Of a stretch of DNA of 64,000 bases, positions 26,480 through 35,256 are shown one piece after another (the first letter of the stretch is position 1; every line of letters begins with the position of its first letter). The translations under genes were made by a program, and so were the position numbers. A model generated the notes under the pieces. That model was given only the letters and a program-made list of their open reading frames with translations. It searched no databases and was not told the origin of the DNA. The stretch is from Synechococcus sp. CBW1108 (GTDB lineage Bacteria; Cyanobacteriota; Cyanobacteriia; PCC-6307; Cyanobiaceae): contig NZ_CP060395.1 in NCBI RefSeq assembly GCF_015840335.1, forward strand, positions 2,579,277 through 2,643,276, read 5' to 3'.

Positions 26480-27397
26480 TTACCCGTCTACCCGGATTCG
26501 TGTTACCCATGTGTCATAGGCGGAATCGCGGCCTTCTGTGATAGCCGTGAGCCTTTCGCGGATTGCGGCCATTAGGGGCCGCTCCAAGGGTAACTCGGTG
26601 CTCTCTACCTGGCGCACGGGGGTGACCTTCGCAGCAGTTCCACTCAGGAACACCTCGTCGGCGATGAACAGCTCACTTTTGTCCACTGGCCGCTCCAGCA
26701 CCTCAATGCCCATGGCCCGGGCTAACTCGATCACGCTGGCTCGAGTGATCCCTTCGAGGATGTCCTGGTCAACGCTCGGGGTGATCAGCACGCCGTCGCG
26801 GACAAGAAAGAGATTCATGCCACTGGCTTCGCTCACCTTGCCGCGGCTGTTCAGCAGCAGGGCCTCATCAAAGCCACTTTTGACGGCTTCGGTTTTGGCA
26901 AGGGAGCTGGTGATGTAGGCCCCACTTATCTTGCCGCGCAGGGGCAAGGAGCGATCCTCCTGGCGGGTCCAGGAGCTGATGCGGCAACTCACGCCGTCCG
27001 GGGAGAGGTAGTCGCCCAGTTCCAGGCCGTAGATGAGGAAGTCGGTCTCAATATCGTGCAATCGCGGCGCGATGCCCAGATCGCTCGTGTAGACGAAGGG
27101 CCTCAGATAGACCGGACAGGTCGGTTTGTTGGCCCGCAGAAACTCCCTGATCGCCTGGTGGATTGTGTCCTCGCTGAGCTCGGTCAGCAGCAGGCGGGCA
27201 CTCTGGCTCAGTCGCCGGGCATGGCGATCGGCGCGAAACAGGAGAATTTCGCCCGAATCTCTGGGATTGGGCAGGGCCCGCATGCCACCGAAGGCGCCCG
27301 TTCCGTAGTGAAGGGCGTGGGTTGCCACTGACAGGGTTGCCTCTGCAAAGGGCACACATTTGCCACCGAACCAGGCGAAGGGCAGGAACTGGTGCAT
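26480..27397 (-). CDS. ilvE: Branched-chain amino acid aminotransferase
   Basis: A 305-aa class IV PLP aminotransferase. It starts [21 protein letters not shown] and has [30 protein letters not shown], the PLP Lys region [27 protein letters not shown], and [14 protein letters not shown]. It makes the last step in Val, Leu and Ile synthesis. The ATG at 27397 gives the typical length; 15 extra N-terminal residues upstream are unlikely. It sits upstream of metH on the same strand and is divergent from cobN. Confidence 0.95.
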   Translation of the reverse strand: MHQFLPFAWFGGKCVPFAEATLSVATHALHYGTGAFGGMRALPNPRDSGEILLFRADRHARRLSQSARLLLTELSEDTIHQAIREFLRANKPTCPVYLRPFVYTSDLGIAPRLHDIETDFLIYGLELGDYLSPDGVSCRISSWTRQEDRSLPLRGKISGAYITSSLAKTEAVKSGFDEALLLNSRGKVSEASGMNLFLVRDGVLITPSVDQDILEGITRASVIELARAMGIEVLERPVDKSELFIADEVFLSGTAAKVTPVRQVESTELPLERPLMAAIRERLTAITEGRDSAYDTWVTRIRVDG

Positions 27398-27483
27398 GGT
27401 GACAACGGAGCTGGCAGAGCAGTCGCGACACAAATGGGTCACGTTGACTTTGATCTTCTCACCGCACCCTGCAGGATGGAGTC

Positions 27484-30400
27484 ATGCATCGCTTGGCTTC
27501 GATACCAGGGGGGAGTGGGGCTGCTGACGCCGGAGCGCTGGTTGAACAGCCGGCGGCCCCCGTGTTGCTGCTCAGCAGCGCCGATACCGACCTGCTGGCA
27601 GTTGACCAGCTGCTCGAGCGGGAGCCCGATCTGCTGGGTGTCGAACTGCGGGGTCTGAACCTGGCCGCCCTGACCCATCCGGCCCAGGTTGACCACTACC
27701 TCAGCTCCACGGTGTGTCACTCCCGGCTTGTGCTGGTGCGCCTCTTGGGGGGCCGGGGCCACTGGAACTATGGGCTCGAGCGGTTGCAGCACTGGGCCGC
27801 GGATCACCCAGATCGGCAGTTGCTTGTGCTGGCTGGAACGGAGGAGGAGGAGCTCGTTTTGGCAGAGCTGGGTACGGCCCCAGTTGAGCTCTCGATCGCT
27901 CTGGCCCGCTGTCTGCGTGAAGGGGGGCCTCGCAACCTGCGAGTGCTGCTGGAGACCCTGCAGGACTTGCTGGCCGGTGGCACCCCGCAGCCGCCTGTGG
28001 CCGTGCATTTGGCCGATCCGTTGCCCCATGACTGGCGCCCGGAACCTGGCCCCCGGGTGGGGGTGATTGTCTATCGGGCCCTGCTGCAGGCCGGTGATCT
28101 GGCCCTGATGGATGCCACCCTCTTGGCTCTGCGCAGGGCGGGACTCAGCCCCCGGGCCCTGTGGGTGAGTGGTCTGCGCGAGCCGGCCGTCCAGAGCGGA
28201 GTCGCCGATCTGTTTCAGCGTGAGGGCGTCGAGACGGTTTTGTGCAGCACCTCATTTGCCTCGGTGCAGTTTGAGGAGGCGGGGCTCGGTGCCCCTCTCT
28301 GGGAGCGGTTGGGGGTGCCGGTGCTCCAATTGCTCTGTAGCAGCCAGCCCCGGCAGCGGTGGCAGGCCAGCAGTATCGGCCTGGGCCCGATTGACCTGAC
28401 CCTGCAGGTGGCCCTGCCCGAGCTGGATGGCCGCTTGACCACCCGAATCGGGGCCTTCAAGGAAACGGTGGGTGCCAGTGGCCGCCTCGCGGCTGCCCTG
28501 CAGAGCTATCAGCCTGATCCTGAGCGGCTGGCCTGGATCGCCCAGCTCACCGCCAACTGGATCAGCTTGCGCCAGACCCCAGCCGCCCAGCGGCAGATTG
28601 CCCTGGTGCTGGCCAACTATCCAACCCGCAACAGTCGACTCGCCAATGGGGTCGGCCTCGATACCCCGGCCTCGACTGCCCTGATGTTGCAGTGGCTTCA
28701 GCAGGATGGATACGCGCTCGGTGATGGTCTGCCCGCTGATGGAGAAGCCCTGATCCAGGCGTTGTTGGCTGGCCTTACCAATGATCCAGAGAGTGGCCAC
28801 CGCCAGGCCCTCGACCACCTGCCCTTGGCGGCCTACCAGAGCTGGTACCGGCAGTTGCCAGTAGCTGCCCGCTCAGCTCTGGAGTCTGTTTGGGGGCCAC
28901 CAGAAACGGATGCTGGCTTGCAGCCGGGCCCGGGGGGGACGCCTGCTTTCCCAATTCGCGGCTTGCGGTTCGAAAACGTGGTCGTGTTGATCCAGCCCGA
29001 GCGGGGCTACGACCGTGATCCCAGCCTCAGTTACCACAGCCCCGACCTGCCCCCCACCCACGCCTACCTGGCCCAATACCTCTGGTTACGCCAGTGCTTC
29101 GGTTGCCACGCCGTGGTTCATGTGGGCAAGCACGGCAACCTGGAATGGCTTCCAGGTAAGGGGCTGGGCCTCAGCGGCGCCTGCTTCCCCGAGCTGGCCC
29201 TCGGCCCCATGCCCCATCTCTATCCATTCATTGTCAACGACCCTGGTGAGGGTTCCCAGGCCAAGCGCCGCAGCCAGGCCGTGATCCTCGACCACCTCAC
29301 CCCCCCCCTGGGCAGGGCTGGACTCCACGGTGAGCTCCAACTGCTCGAGGTGTTGCTGGATGAATACTGGGAGGCCACCCAGTTGGGTAGCGAGCGCGCT
29401 GGTCCCCTGCGCAAGCAACTGGCCCAGCGGCTTGAGAGCCTCCAGCTTCCCCTGGGGCCAGGCCTGGAGCTGGATGGGCGGCTCGATGCTGCCGACGGTT
29501 ACCTGTGCGAACTCAAGGAGGCCCAGATTCGGCTAGGGCTCCACACCTATGGCACCCTGCCGGAGCAGGGGAAGTTGGCCGAGCTTCTGCTCTGCCTGGC
29601 CCGCTGCCCACTGGCCCAGCAACCCGGGCTCACCCAGGCCCTCGCCACCGATCTCCAGCTGGGCTTTGATCCCTGGGCCGATGGGGACGACATGCCCCTC
29701 GATCCGGCAGACCAGCAGCGCCTGCTGGCCGCATTCGGTGGCCAGAGCCCCAGACGGGTTGGCGACGGAACGGCCCTGCTGGAATCTCGGGCCCTGGCCC
29801 TGGTGCAGCTGGAGCTGGGAGGCCAAAGGCAGGAGCCCGGCGGCGCTGCCGAGGCAAAGGCCCTGGAGCATCTTCGCCAGGAGTTACTGCCCCGCCTTCT
29901 GGCCTGCGCTCCAGCCGAACGCGGGGCCTTCCTGCGGGGTCTTGGCGGTAAACGGATTGCGGCGGGGCCCTCCGGCGCGCCCACCAGGGGACGACCTGAC
30001 CTGTTGCCGACAGGGCGCAATTTCTACAGCGTGGATCTGCGCGGCCTGCCCACCGAGGCCGCCTGGGACCTGGGCCGCCGCAGTGCCGAGTTGCTGCTCG
30101 AGCTCCACCTCCAGGAGCAGGGCGAACACCTCCAGAACCTTGCCCTCTCGGTATGGGGTACGGCAACCATGCGCAATGGCGGCGAGGACATCGCCCAGAC
30201 CCTTGCCCTACTCGGGGTCCGACCCGTTTGGGATGGTCCCACCCGGCGGATGGTGGATCTGGAGGTGATTCCCCTTTCCCTGCTGGGCCGTCCGCGGGTG
30301 GATGTGACCCTGCGTATCTCCGGCCTATTTCGGGATGCCTTTCCCCAGCTGGTCGCCTGGGTAAATAGGGCTACCGAGCTGGTGGCCCGCCTCGAGGAGG

Positions 30401-31176
30401 CAGATGCCGAAAATCCCCTTGCCGCCGCCTGGCGACGGGAGGGCCAGAGCGCCCGGGTATACGGCTCTGCACCAGGTGCCTACGGAGCCGGCCTGCAGGG
30501 TTTAATCGATGGGGGTCATTGGGAAGACCGCGGCGACCTCGGCGACGCCTTTCTCAACTGGAGCAGCTGGCGTTATGACGGCCAGGCTGGAATCGAGGCC
30601 CGGGCCGATCGGGCCGGACTTGAGCAGCGGCTGGGCGCCGTGCAGGTGGTGCTGCACAACCAGGACAACCGAGAACATGACCTGCTCGACTCCGATGACT
30701 ACTACCAATTCCAGGGGGGCCTGAGCGCCGCCGTGGAGCGAGTCTCCGGCCAGCGGCCGGCCCTTTGGTTTGGCGACCACTCCCGCTCGGCCCGGCCGAG
30801 GCTCCACCGCCTGGAGCGGGAATTTGACAAGGTTTTGCGCAGCCGAGTGCTCAATCCCCGCTGGATTGGGGCCATGCAGCAGCACGGCTACAAGGGTGGT
30901 TTCGAAATGGCCGCCAGCCTCGATTACCTGTTTGCCTATGACGCCAGCACCGGTTGTGTTCCCGATTGGGGTTACGGCGCTATCTGCGATCAGTGGTTAG
31001 GGGATAGGTCGGTGCGGAGTTTCCTGGAACAAGCCAACCCCTGGGCCCTGCGCGATATGGCTGAGCGCTTGCTGGAGGCCCATCACCGGGGCCTGTGGGA
31101 GGGGGCCAACCAAAACCAGCTGGAACACCTGCGCCAGCTGGTTTTGACAAGTGAAGCGAAGATTGAGCAGGGCTGA
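27484..31176 (+). CDS. cobN: Cobaltochelatase CobN subunit
   Basis: A 1230-aa protein of the CobN/ChlH/BchH class. It has LLSSADTDLLAV at the N terminus, the CobN-type segment FENVVVLIQPERGYDRDPSLSYHSPDLPP, HVGKHGNLEWLPGKGLGLS, and the C-terminal VWGTATMRNGGEDIAQTLALLGV with VTLRISGLFRDAFP. It inserts cobalt into hydrogenobyrinate diamide in aerobic B12 synthesis. I place it as CobN rather than magnesium chelatase ChlH because of the N-terminal sequence and length. It is divergent from ilvE-metH, which use cobalamin. Confidence 0.9.
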   Translation: MHRLASIPGGSGAADAGALVEQPAAPVLLLSSADTDLLAVDQLLEREPDLLGVELRGLNLAALTHPAQVDHYLSSTVCHSRLVLVRLLGGRGHWNYGLERLQHWAADHPDRQLLVLAGTEEEELVLAELGTAPVELSIALARCLREGGPRNLRVLLETLQDLLAGGTPQPPVAVHLADPLPHDWRPEPGPRVGVIVYRALLQAGDLALMDATLLALRRAGLSPRALWVSGLREPAVQSGVADLFQREGVETVLCSTSFASVQFEEAGLGAPLWERLGVPVLQLLCSSQPRQRWQASSIGLGPIDLTLQVALPELDGRLTTRIGAFKETVGASGRLAAALQSYQPDPERLAWIAQLTANWISLRQTPAAQRQIALVLANYPTRNSRLANGVGLDTPASTALMLQWLQQDGYALGDGLPADGEALIQALLAGLTNDPESGHRQALDHLPLAAYQSWYRQLPVAARSALESVWGPPETDAGLQPGPGGTPAFPIRGLRFENVVVLIQPERGYDRDPSLSYHSPDLPPTHAYLAQYLWLRQCFGCHAVVHVGKHGNLEWLPGKGLGLSGACFPELALGPMPHLYPFIVNDPGEGSQAKRRSQAVILDHLTPPLGRAGLHGELQLLEVLLDEYWEATQLGSERAGPLRKQLAQRLESLQLPLGPGLELDGRLDAADGYLCELKEAQIRLGLHTYGTLPEQGKLAELLLCLARCPLAQQPGLTQALATDLQLGFDPWADGDDMPLDPADQQRLLAAFGGQSPRRVGDGTALLESRALALVQLELGGQRQEPGGAAEAKALEHLRQELLPRLLACAPAERGAFLRGLGGKRIAAGPSGAPTRGRPDLLPTGRNFYSVDLRGLPTEAAWDLGRRSAELLLELHLQEQGEHLQNLALSVWGTATMRNGGEDIAQTLALLGVRPVWDGPTRRMVDLEVIPLSLLGRPRVDVTLRISGLFRDAFPQLVAWVNRATELVARLEEADAENPLAAAWRREGQSARVYGSAPGAYGAGLQGLIDGGHWEDRGDLGDAFLNWSSWRYDGQAGIEARADRAGLEQRLGAVQVVLHNQDNREHDLLDSDDYYQFQGGLSAAVERVSGQRPALWFGDHSRSARPRLHRLEREFDKVLRSRVLNPRWIGAMQQHGYKGGFEMAASLDYLFAYDASTGCVPDWGYGAICDQWLGDRSVRSFLEQANPWALRDMAERLLEAHHRGLWEGANQNQLEHLRQLVLTSEAKIEQG

Positions 31177-31196
31177 TCGGCCGGGTTGGGCCCCGC

Positions 31197-31742
31197 TCAG
31201 CTGGTCAGATCGCGCACCATTTGCTTGAAGGGGTCGATCTCGCCTGCCTTGCCGGAGGCCTGCTTGCTGATCTGGGGCTGGCTGGGAGCCTGGGCACTGG
31301 CCGAGCGCTCCTGCTCCTGTTTGATTGCCGCCGGCCCCCCAGGCACATTGACGCCAAAGGCCGACCCCTTTTTGCGTTGCTCGAGCTCCGCGGCAGACAT
31401 GGTCTGGGCAAAGGTCTTTTTGACCGGTTTGGGGATGCCGCCGCTGAGGTCAACGGTTTCCGGCTGGCTGCTGATGCCGGCCAAACCCTCAGACATCATC
31501 TCCAGCTTGGATTCCATTGATGCCACCTCGGCAATCATCTCCTTGTTACCAGGGCTGTCAGCGGTACCTGGAAAGGTGTGCCGGATGGTGTTGGAGCGGC
31601 GCATGAAGTCGACGTTGCCCATGCTGCTGGAGGCATCGGCGTCGAGAAAGAAGCTTTCAACTTCTTTTTTCGGTTTGGCGGGAGTGTTGTTGGCGGGAGG
31701 GGTGCTGCCGCGAGGTGCAAGCAGGCGATCGAACAGACCCAT
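31197..31742 (-). CDS. Conserved hypothetical, mostly disordered protein
   Basis: A 181-aa protein, MGLFDRLLAPRGSTPPANNT to KAGEIDPFKQMVRDLTS. It is rich in Ser, Pro, Ala, Gln and Lys, with a conserved-looking segment (VESFFLDADASSSMGNVDFMRRSNTIRHTFPG). It has no signal peptide and no membrane segment. I recognise no family. It converges with cobN (20 bp between stops). Confidence 0.6.
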   Translation of the reverse strand: MGLFDRLLAPRGSTPPANNTPAKPKKEVESFFLDADASSSMGNVDFMRRSNTIRHTFPGTADSPGNKEMIAEVASMESKLEMMSEGLAGISSQPETVDLSGGIPKPVKKTFAQTMSAAELEQRKKGSAFGVNVPGGPAAIKQEQERSASAQAPSQPQISKQASGKAGEIDPFKQMVRDLTS

Positions 31743-31771
31743 CGTGCAGCAGGTGAAGACTCCCTACAACC

Positions 31772-32437
31772 CTAGCGGCCGTGGAGGGTCAAGCCATGGG
31801 TATCGGTGCCACAACTCATCAATAGGCCCCGCTCCCGCAGCTCGGCTGCGATTGTTTCGCAGACGATGGGAGTAGGGGTCCAATTGTCGTTTTGCTCGTA
31901 GTCGTACCAGGCCTCAGCCCCATCGAAGCCAAGCTGATCGGCTGCACTGATGAGCCACTTGAAAGGGATCCGGTAACGGGCGGGATGGGCAAGCAGCATC
32001 AGGGCTCCCGCGTGTTGGCCGGCCCGCAGGACGGCCTCGGCCCGCAGCGCCGGCCCCACCGCAGCATGGCCCTGCAGGTAGGGCTCCAGGCTGGGATGGT
32101 CTTCACCGAAGCCAAGTGCCAGCACATGGACCAGGCAGCCCTCCAGGAGGCAGCTGATCTCGACTCCCCGCCAGAATCTGGGTACGGGCCCGCCTCTATC
32201 GGCTATGGCGCGAAACAACGACGTGACGGGGGCATGGGCGGCGATGCTGTGGTGGTCAGTGATCGCCAGATGTTCCAGGCCCAGCTCTAGGGCCCTCTGA
32301 GCAAGTTGGTCGGGACTGAGACTGCCATCGCTGAAGGTGGTGTGGCAGTGAAAGTTCACCCTGCCCGGGCAGCAGGTGGGAGTGATCTGCTCCAGCACCG
32401 GGCGCAGGGGGTGCAGTGGCGAGCCAGCATCAGCCAT
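31772..32437 (-). CDS. PHP-domain phosphoesterase
   Basis: A 221-aa protein with the PHP metal-binding motifs: NFHCHTTFSDGSL (HxHxxxSDG), LAITDHHSI, SCLLEGCLVHVLALG and the C-terminal CGTDTHGL. PHP proteins hydrolyse phosphoesters, for example nucleoside 3',5'-bisphosphates or 5' nucleotides, but the substrate here is unknown. Its start overlaps the hemJ stop by 8 bp, so it lies in one transcript with hemJ and the photolyase. Confidence 0.8.
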   Translation of the reverse strand: MADAGSPLHPLRPVLEQITPTCCPGRVNFHCHTTFSDGSLSPDQLAQRALELGLEHLAITDHHSIAAHAPVTSLFRAIADRGGPVPRFWRGVEISCLLEGCLVHVLALGFGEDHPSLEPYLQGHAAVGPALRAEAVLRAGQHAGALMLLAHPARYRIPFKWLISAADQLGFDGAEAWYDYEQNDNWTPTPIVCETIAAELRERGLLMSCGTDTHGLTLHGR

Positions 32438-33047
32438 TTGCAGCCAGCCCCTCAGCCCTCAACCGCCGCCAGCGGGCATAAAACTGAATTGAGGCGGCCA
32501 TGAACACCACCAGGGCCACCATGAACCAGGTGGCGGCACCAGTGGGGAATTGGTTCTTGAACACCACCAGCATCACCACGACCACCAGCAGCAGGGTGGG
32601 CAGCTCGTTTAACGCCCGCAATTGCTTGGGGCTCCAGCTGCAGGCTCCCCTGTTGAGCTGGCCCATCAACCGATAGCAAAAGGCGTGATAGGCCAGCAGT
32701 GTCGCCACGAAAGCCAGCTTGGCGTGCATCCAGCCCTGCTGAAGCCAGGTCGGGTTGACGCTCAGCAACCCCGCCGCACAGACAACGGCCACCACCATGC
32801 CCGGGGTAGTGATGATGTTGGCCAGCCGGCGCTCCATCAGCGCGTATTGGTCTTGAAAGGCCTGCCGCAAGGGGGCTTCAAGCTCTCCAGCCTCGCGGTG
32901 ATAGATGAACAGCCGCACCAGGTAGAAAAGTCCGGCAAACCACACCACCACCCCCACGATGTGGAGGGTCTTGAACCAGAGATAGGCCTCCGGGGGCCAA
33001 CTCATGGCCAGCAGGGGCATGGCAGGGGTTGGTTGGGCATCCATCAA
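32430..33047 (-). CDS. hemJ: Protoporphyrinogen IX oxidase HemJ
   Basis: A 205-aa membrane protein with WFKTLHIVGVVVWFAGLFYLVRLFIYH at the start, which is the HemJ signature with the conserved His, then RRLANIITTPGMVV and HAKLAFVATLLAYHAFC, and four predicted membrane helices. It oxidises protoporphyrinogen IX in heme and chlorophyll synthesis and replaces HemG/HemY in cyanobacteria. An ATGA overlap (33044-33047) couples it to the upstream photolyase gene. The N terminus has an extra Met-Asp-Ala-Gln stretch typical of the lineage. Confidence 0.9.
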   Translation of the reverse strand: MMDAQPTPAMPLLAMSWPPEAYLWFKTLHIVGVVVWFAGLFYLVRLFIYHREAGELEAPLRQAFQDQYALMERRLANIITTPGMVVAVVCAAGLLSVNPTWLQQGWMHAKLAFVATLLAYHAFCYRLMGQLNRGACSWSPKQLRALNELPTLLLVVVVMLVVFKNQFPTGAATWFMVALVVFMAASIQFYARWRRLRAEGLAANG

Positions 33048-34573
33048 GATAGGTTCCTGGCACCCGCGACAGCAGCAGCAGCCCGGATCGCCGCCAGCTC
33101 TTCGTCGGGGATCCGCTCGAGCTGCTTCATCACCAGGGCCATGCGGGGGTTGCGGCGCAGCTCCTGGGCATGACGGGCTAAAAAGTCCCAGTAGAGGGTA
33201 TTGAAAGGGCAGGCCGTCGGGCCCGTGCGCTGTTTGGGGTTATAGCGGCAGCTCTTGCAGTAGGTGCTCATCCGGTTGATGTAGTTGCCGCTGGCGGCGT
33301 AGGGCTTGCTGGCCAGCAGGCCGCCATCGGCGAACAGCCCCATGCCGAGCACGTTGGTCTGCATCACCCAGTCATAGCCATCAATGAACATCCGGTGAAA
33401 CCAGGCGGTGAAGGCCTGGGGATCCAGCCCAGCTATCAGGCCGTAGTTGGCCAGCACCATCAACCTTTGAATGTGGTGGGCGTAGCCACTGGCGTTGAGC
33501 TCGGCCAGTACCGTGTCCATACAGGCCATGCCACTGCCGCCCAGCTGCTCCAGCCATTCGGGCAGGGGGAGATTGGCAGCGAAGTGATTGTGCTGGGGAT
33601 AGTCGGCGCCAAACCACCAGTAGAGGCCGTTGGTGTATTCGCGCCAACCCAGGATCTGGCGGATCACCCCTTCGAGGCAGGCCAGGGGGGTGCCCTGCTC
33701 CAGGCCCGCCTGCTCCAGCCGCTGGATCACCTCAAGCGGATGCAACAGGCCAATGTTGAGATAAGGGGAGAGCAGGGCGTGCCACAGGCTGGGTTGGCCG
33801 CTCACCATGGCGTCCTGGAAAGGTCCGAAGCCATCGAGGCGGGTGGCGATGAAGTGCTCCAACACCGCCAGTGCCTGGCTGCGGGTCACGGCCCAGCCGA
33901 AGGGTTCACTCTGCCCAGGGAGAGGACCCACCCCATCCGCCTCCAGCTCCGTGGCAAGGCGCTCCACCTTGGCGATCACTGCGCCGGTGGTCCCATCCGG
34001 CGCAAAGGCCAAGGGTTCTGGGCCGGCCAAACCCTTGGGCGGGGCCTTGCGGTTGTCGTGATCAAAATTCCACTGGCCGCCGAGGGGTTGACCGTCGTCG
34101 CCCATCAACACGTCAAAACGCTTGCGGCCCTGCCGGTAAAACAGCTCCATGCGCAGCTGCTTGTAGGGCCGCGCCCAGGCCGCGAATTCCTCCCGGCTCC
34201 AGAGGAAGGCATTGGAGCGATGCCATACCAACGGCACTGCCAGGTCCAGCCGCTCGATCGCCATTCGGAAGGGGCGCTCGGCTGGCTCCATCAGATGCAG
34301 TTCGCTGATGCCCTGTTCCGTGATCCAGCTCTGCAGAGCATCGGCAAAGGTGGAGGCTTCGCGGTGGTCAACGCTCCAGCCGCTCTGGCGCAGCTCGGTG
34401 GCGAAGTGGCGCATGGCACTCCACACCAGCACCAGCTTCTGGCGGTGGTAGCGGCGGTTCTGCAGCACCGAAGTGCTTTCGATCAACAGCACTCTTGCTT
34501 CTGCCGCAGCGAGGCTGGCGAGGGCCGCCTGGCTTGGCGAGAGCTGGTCGCCGAGCACCCAGACCCCCTTCAC
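33044..34573 (-). CDS. FeS-type cryptochrome/photolyase (FeS-BCP, PhrB class)
   Basis: A 509-aa photolyase-like protein of the class named cryptochrome/photolyase family or FeS-BCP. It begins VWVLGDQLSPSQAAL and has the [4Fe-4S] cysteines: one in SGMACMDTV and three in YCKSCRYNPKQRTGPTACPF. FAD-site residues lie in LGWREYTNGLYWWFG and NVLGMGLFADGGLLASKPYAASGNYINRMS. Members such as PhrB repair (6-4) photoproducts under blue light; whether this one repairs or signals is open. The start is divergent from nothing close: a small membrane protein gene lies 31 bp upstream on the same strand. Confidence 0.9.
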   Translation of the reverse strand: MKGVWVLGDQLSPSQAALASLAAAEARVLLIESTSVLQNRRYHRQKLVLVWSAMRHFATELRQSGWSVDHREASTFADALQSWITEQGISELHLMEPAERPFRMAIERLDLAVPLVWHRSNAFLWSREEFAAWARPYKQLRMELFYRQGRKRFDVLMGDDGQPLGGQWNFDHDNRKAPPKGLAGPEPLAFAPDGTTGAVIAKVERLATELEADGVGPLPGQSEPFGWAVTRSQALAVLEHFIATRLDGFGPFQDAMVSGQPSLWHALLSPYLNIGLLHPLEVIQRLEQAGLEQGTPLACLEGVIRQILGWREYTNGLYWWFGADYPQHNHFAANLPLPEWLEQLGGSGMACMDTVLAELNASGYAHHIQRLMVLANYGLIAGLDPQAFTAWFHRMFIDGYDWVMQTNVLGMGLFADGGLLASKPYAASGNYINRMSTYCKSCRYNPKQRTGPTACPFNTLYWDFLARHAQELRRNPRMALVMKQLERIPDEELAAIRAAAAVAGARNLS

Positions 34574-34604
34574 GGCTCACTCCAGGGGCTGCGATGCCTG
34601 GGCG

Positions 34605-34862
34605 TCACTGCCGGAAGCGGCGGTCGGACTCGATCCAGCGCTCGAAGGCGGCTAGCCCTTCGATCAGTGCCCAGACGCTGAGGACGAATGCAACCACCCC
34701 GCCCACGGCGAACAAGGTGGCCACTAATAGGGGGATCGCTGCCAGGGCCACCAGGGGAATGACCACCAGAGCTCCCAGGGCGGCCAGGCCCAGGATCGGG
34801 GCCACGATGGCCGGCGGAGGGCCGTTCCTGCTGGCAACCCGGAGGGGTTGGGTCGGAGCCAT
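34605..34862 (-). CDS. Small membrane protein, unknown
   Basis: An 85-aa protein from the ATG at 34862. Residues 20-75 are almost entirely hydrophobic (APILGLAALGALVVIPLVA, then LLVATLFAVGGVVAFVLSVWALIEGL), giving two or three membrane helices, and the C terminus is charged (FERWIESDRRFRQ). A longer ORF to 35045 reads into non-coding sequence and has no typical start. It is not recognised. It lies upstream of the photolyase gene on the same strand and may share its transcript. Confidence 0.55.
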   Translation of the reverse strand: MAPTQPLRVASRNGPPPAIVAPILGLAALGALVVIPLVALAAIPLLVATLFAVGGVVAFVLSVWALIEGLAAFERWIESDRRFRQ

Positions 34863-34944
34863 GGCAACCCTTGCTGAAATCATTGTCAATTCTGGGGCTC
34901 CAGCTGCAGCGGCAACGCCGGCCCATGGGCGGAGAACCGGCCGC

Positions 34945-35256
34945 TTAGGCGCGTGGGGTCTCACCGGCCAGGCGGCAGGCGCGTCGCGCCACGGCAGCGA
35001 TATAGCCCCGCTCCACGGGGCCAGCAAGGGGGCTGACTCCACCATTGCGGCAATCCACCACTAGGCGCTCATGCTGTCCCTGCTGGTCGCTCACCCGCAG
35101 GCGCAGCTGCCAGTGGTGCTTGGCGCTGCGACTGATCTCATCAGCACAGACCGGCCCGACGCAGACCCCGGGAGCAGCCCAGGCTGGACCAACCGGCAGC
35201 ACCTGCAGGAGCCACAGCAATAGGGAAAGCAGCAGTAAACCTGCAAGGCGCTTCAA
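34945..35256 (-). CDS. Small secreted hypothetical protein with Cys
   Basis: A 103-aa protein with a clear signal peptide ([20 protein letters not shown], cleavage near PAWA), then [28 protein letters not shown] and a paired VDCRNGG and RRACRL, four cysteines in all, likely two disulfides in the periplasm. The family is not recognised. It starts with ATGA coupling to the uvrC stop (35253-35256), so it depends on uvrC translation. Confidence 0.65.
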   Translation of the reverse strand: MKRLAGLLLLSLLLWLLQVLPVGPAWAAPGVCVGPVCADEISRSAKHHWQLRLRVSDQQGQHERLVVDCRNGGVSPLAGPVERGYIAAVARRACRLAGETPRA

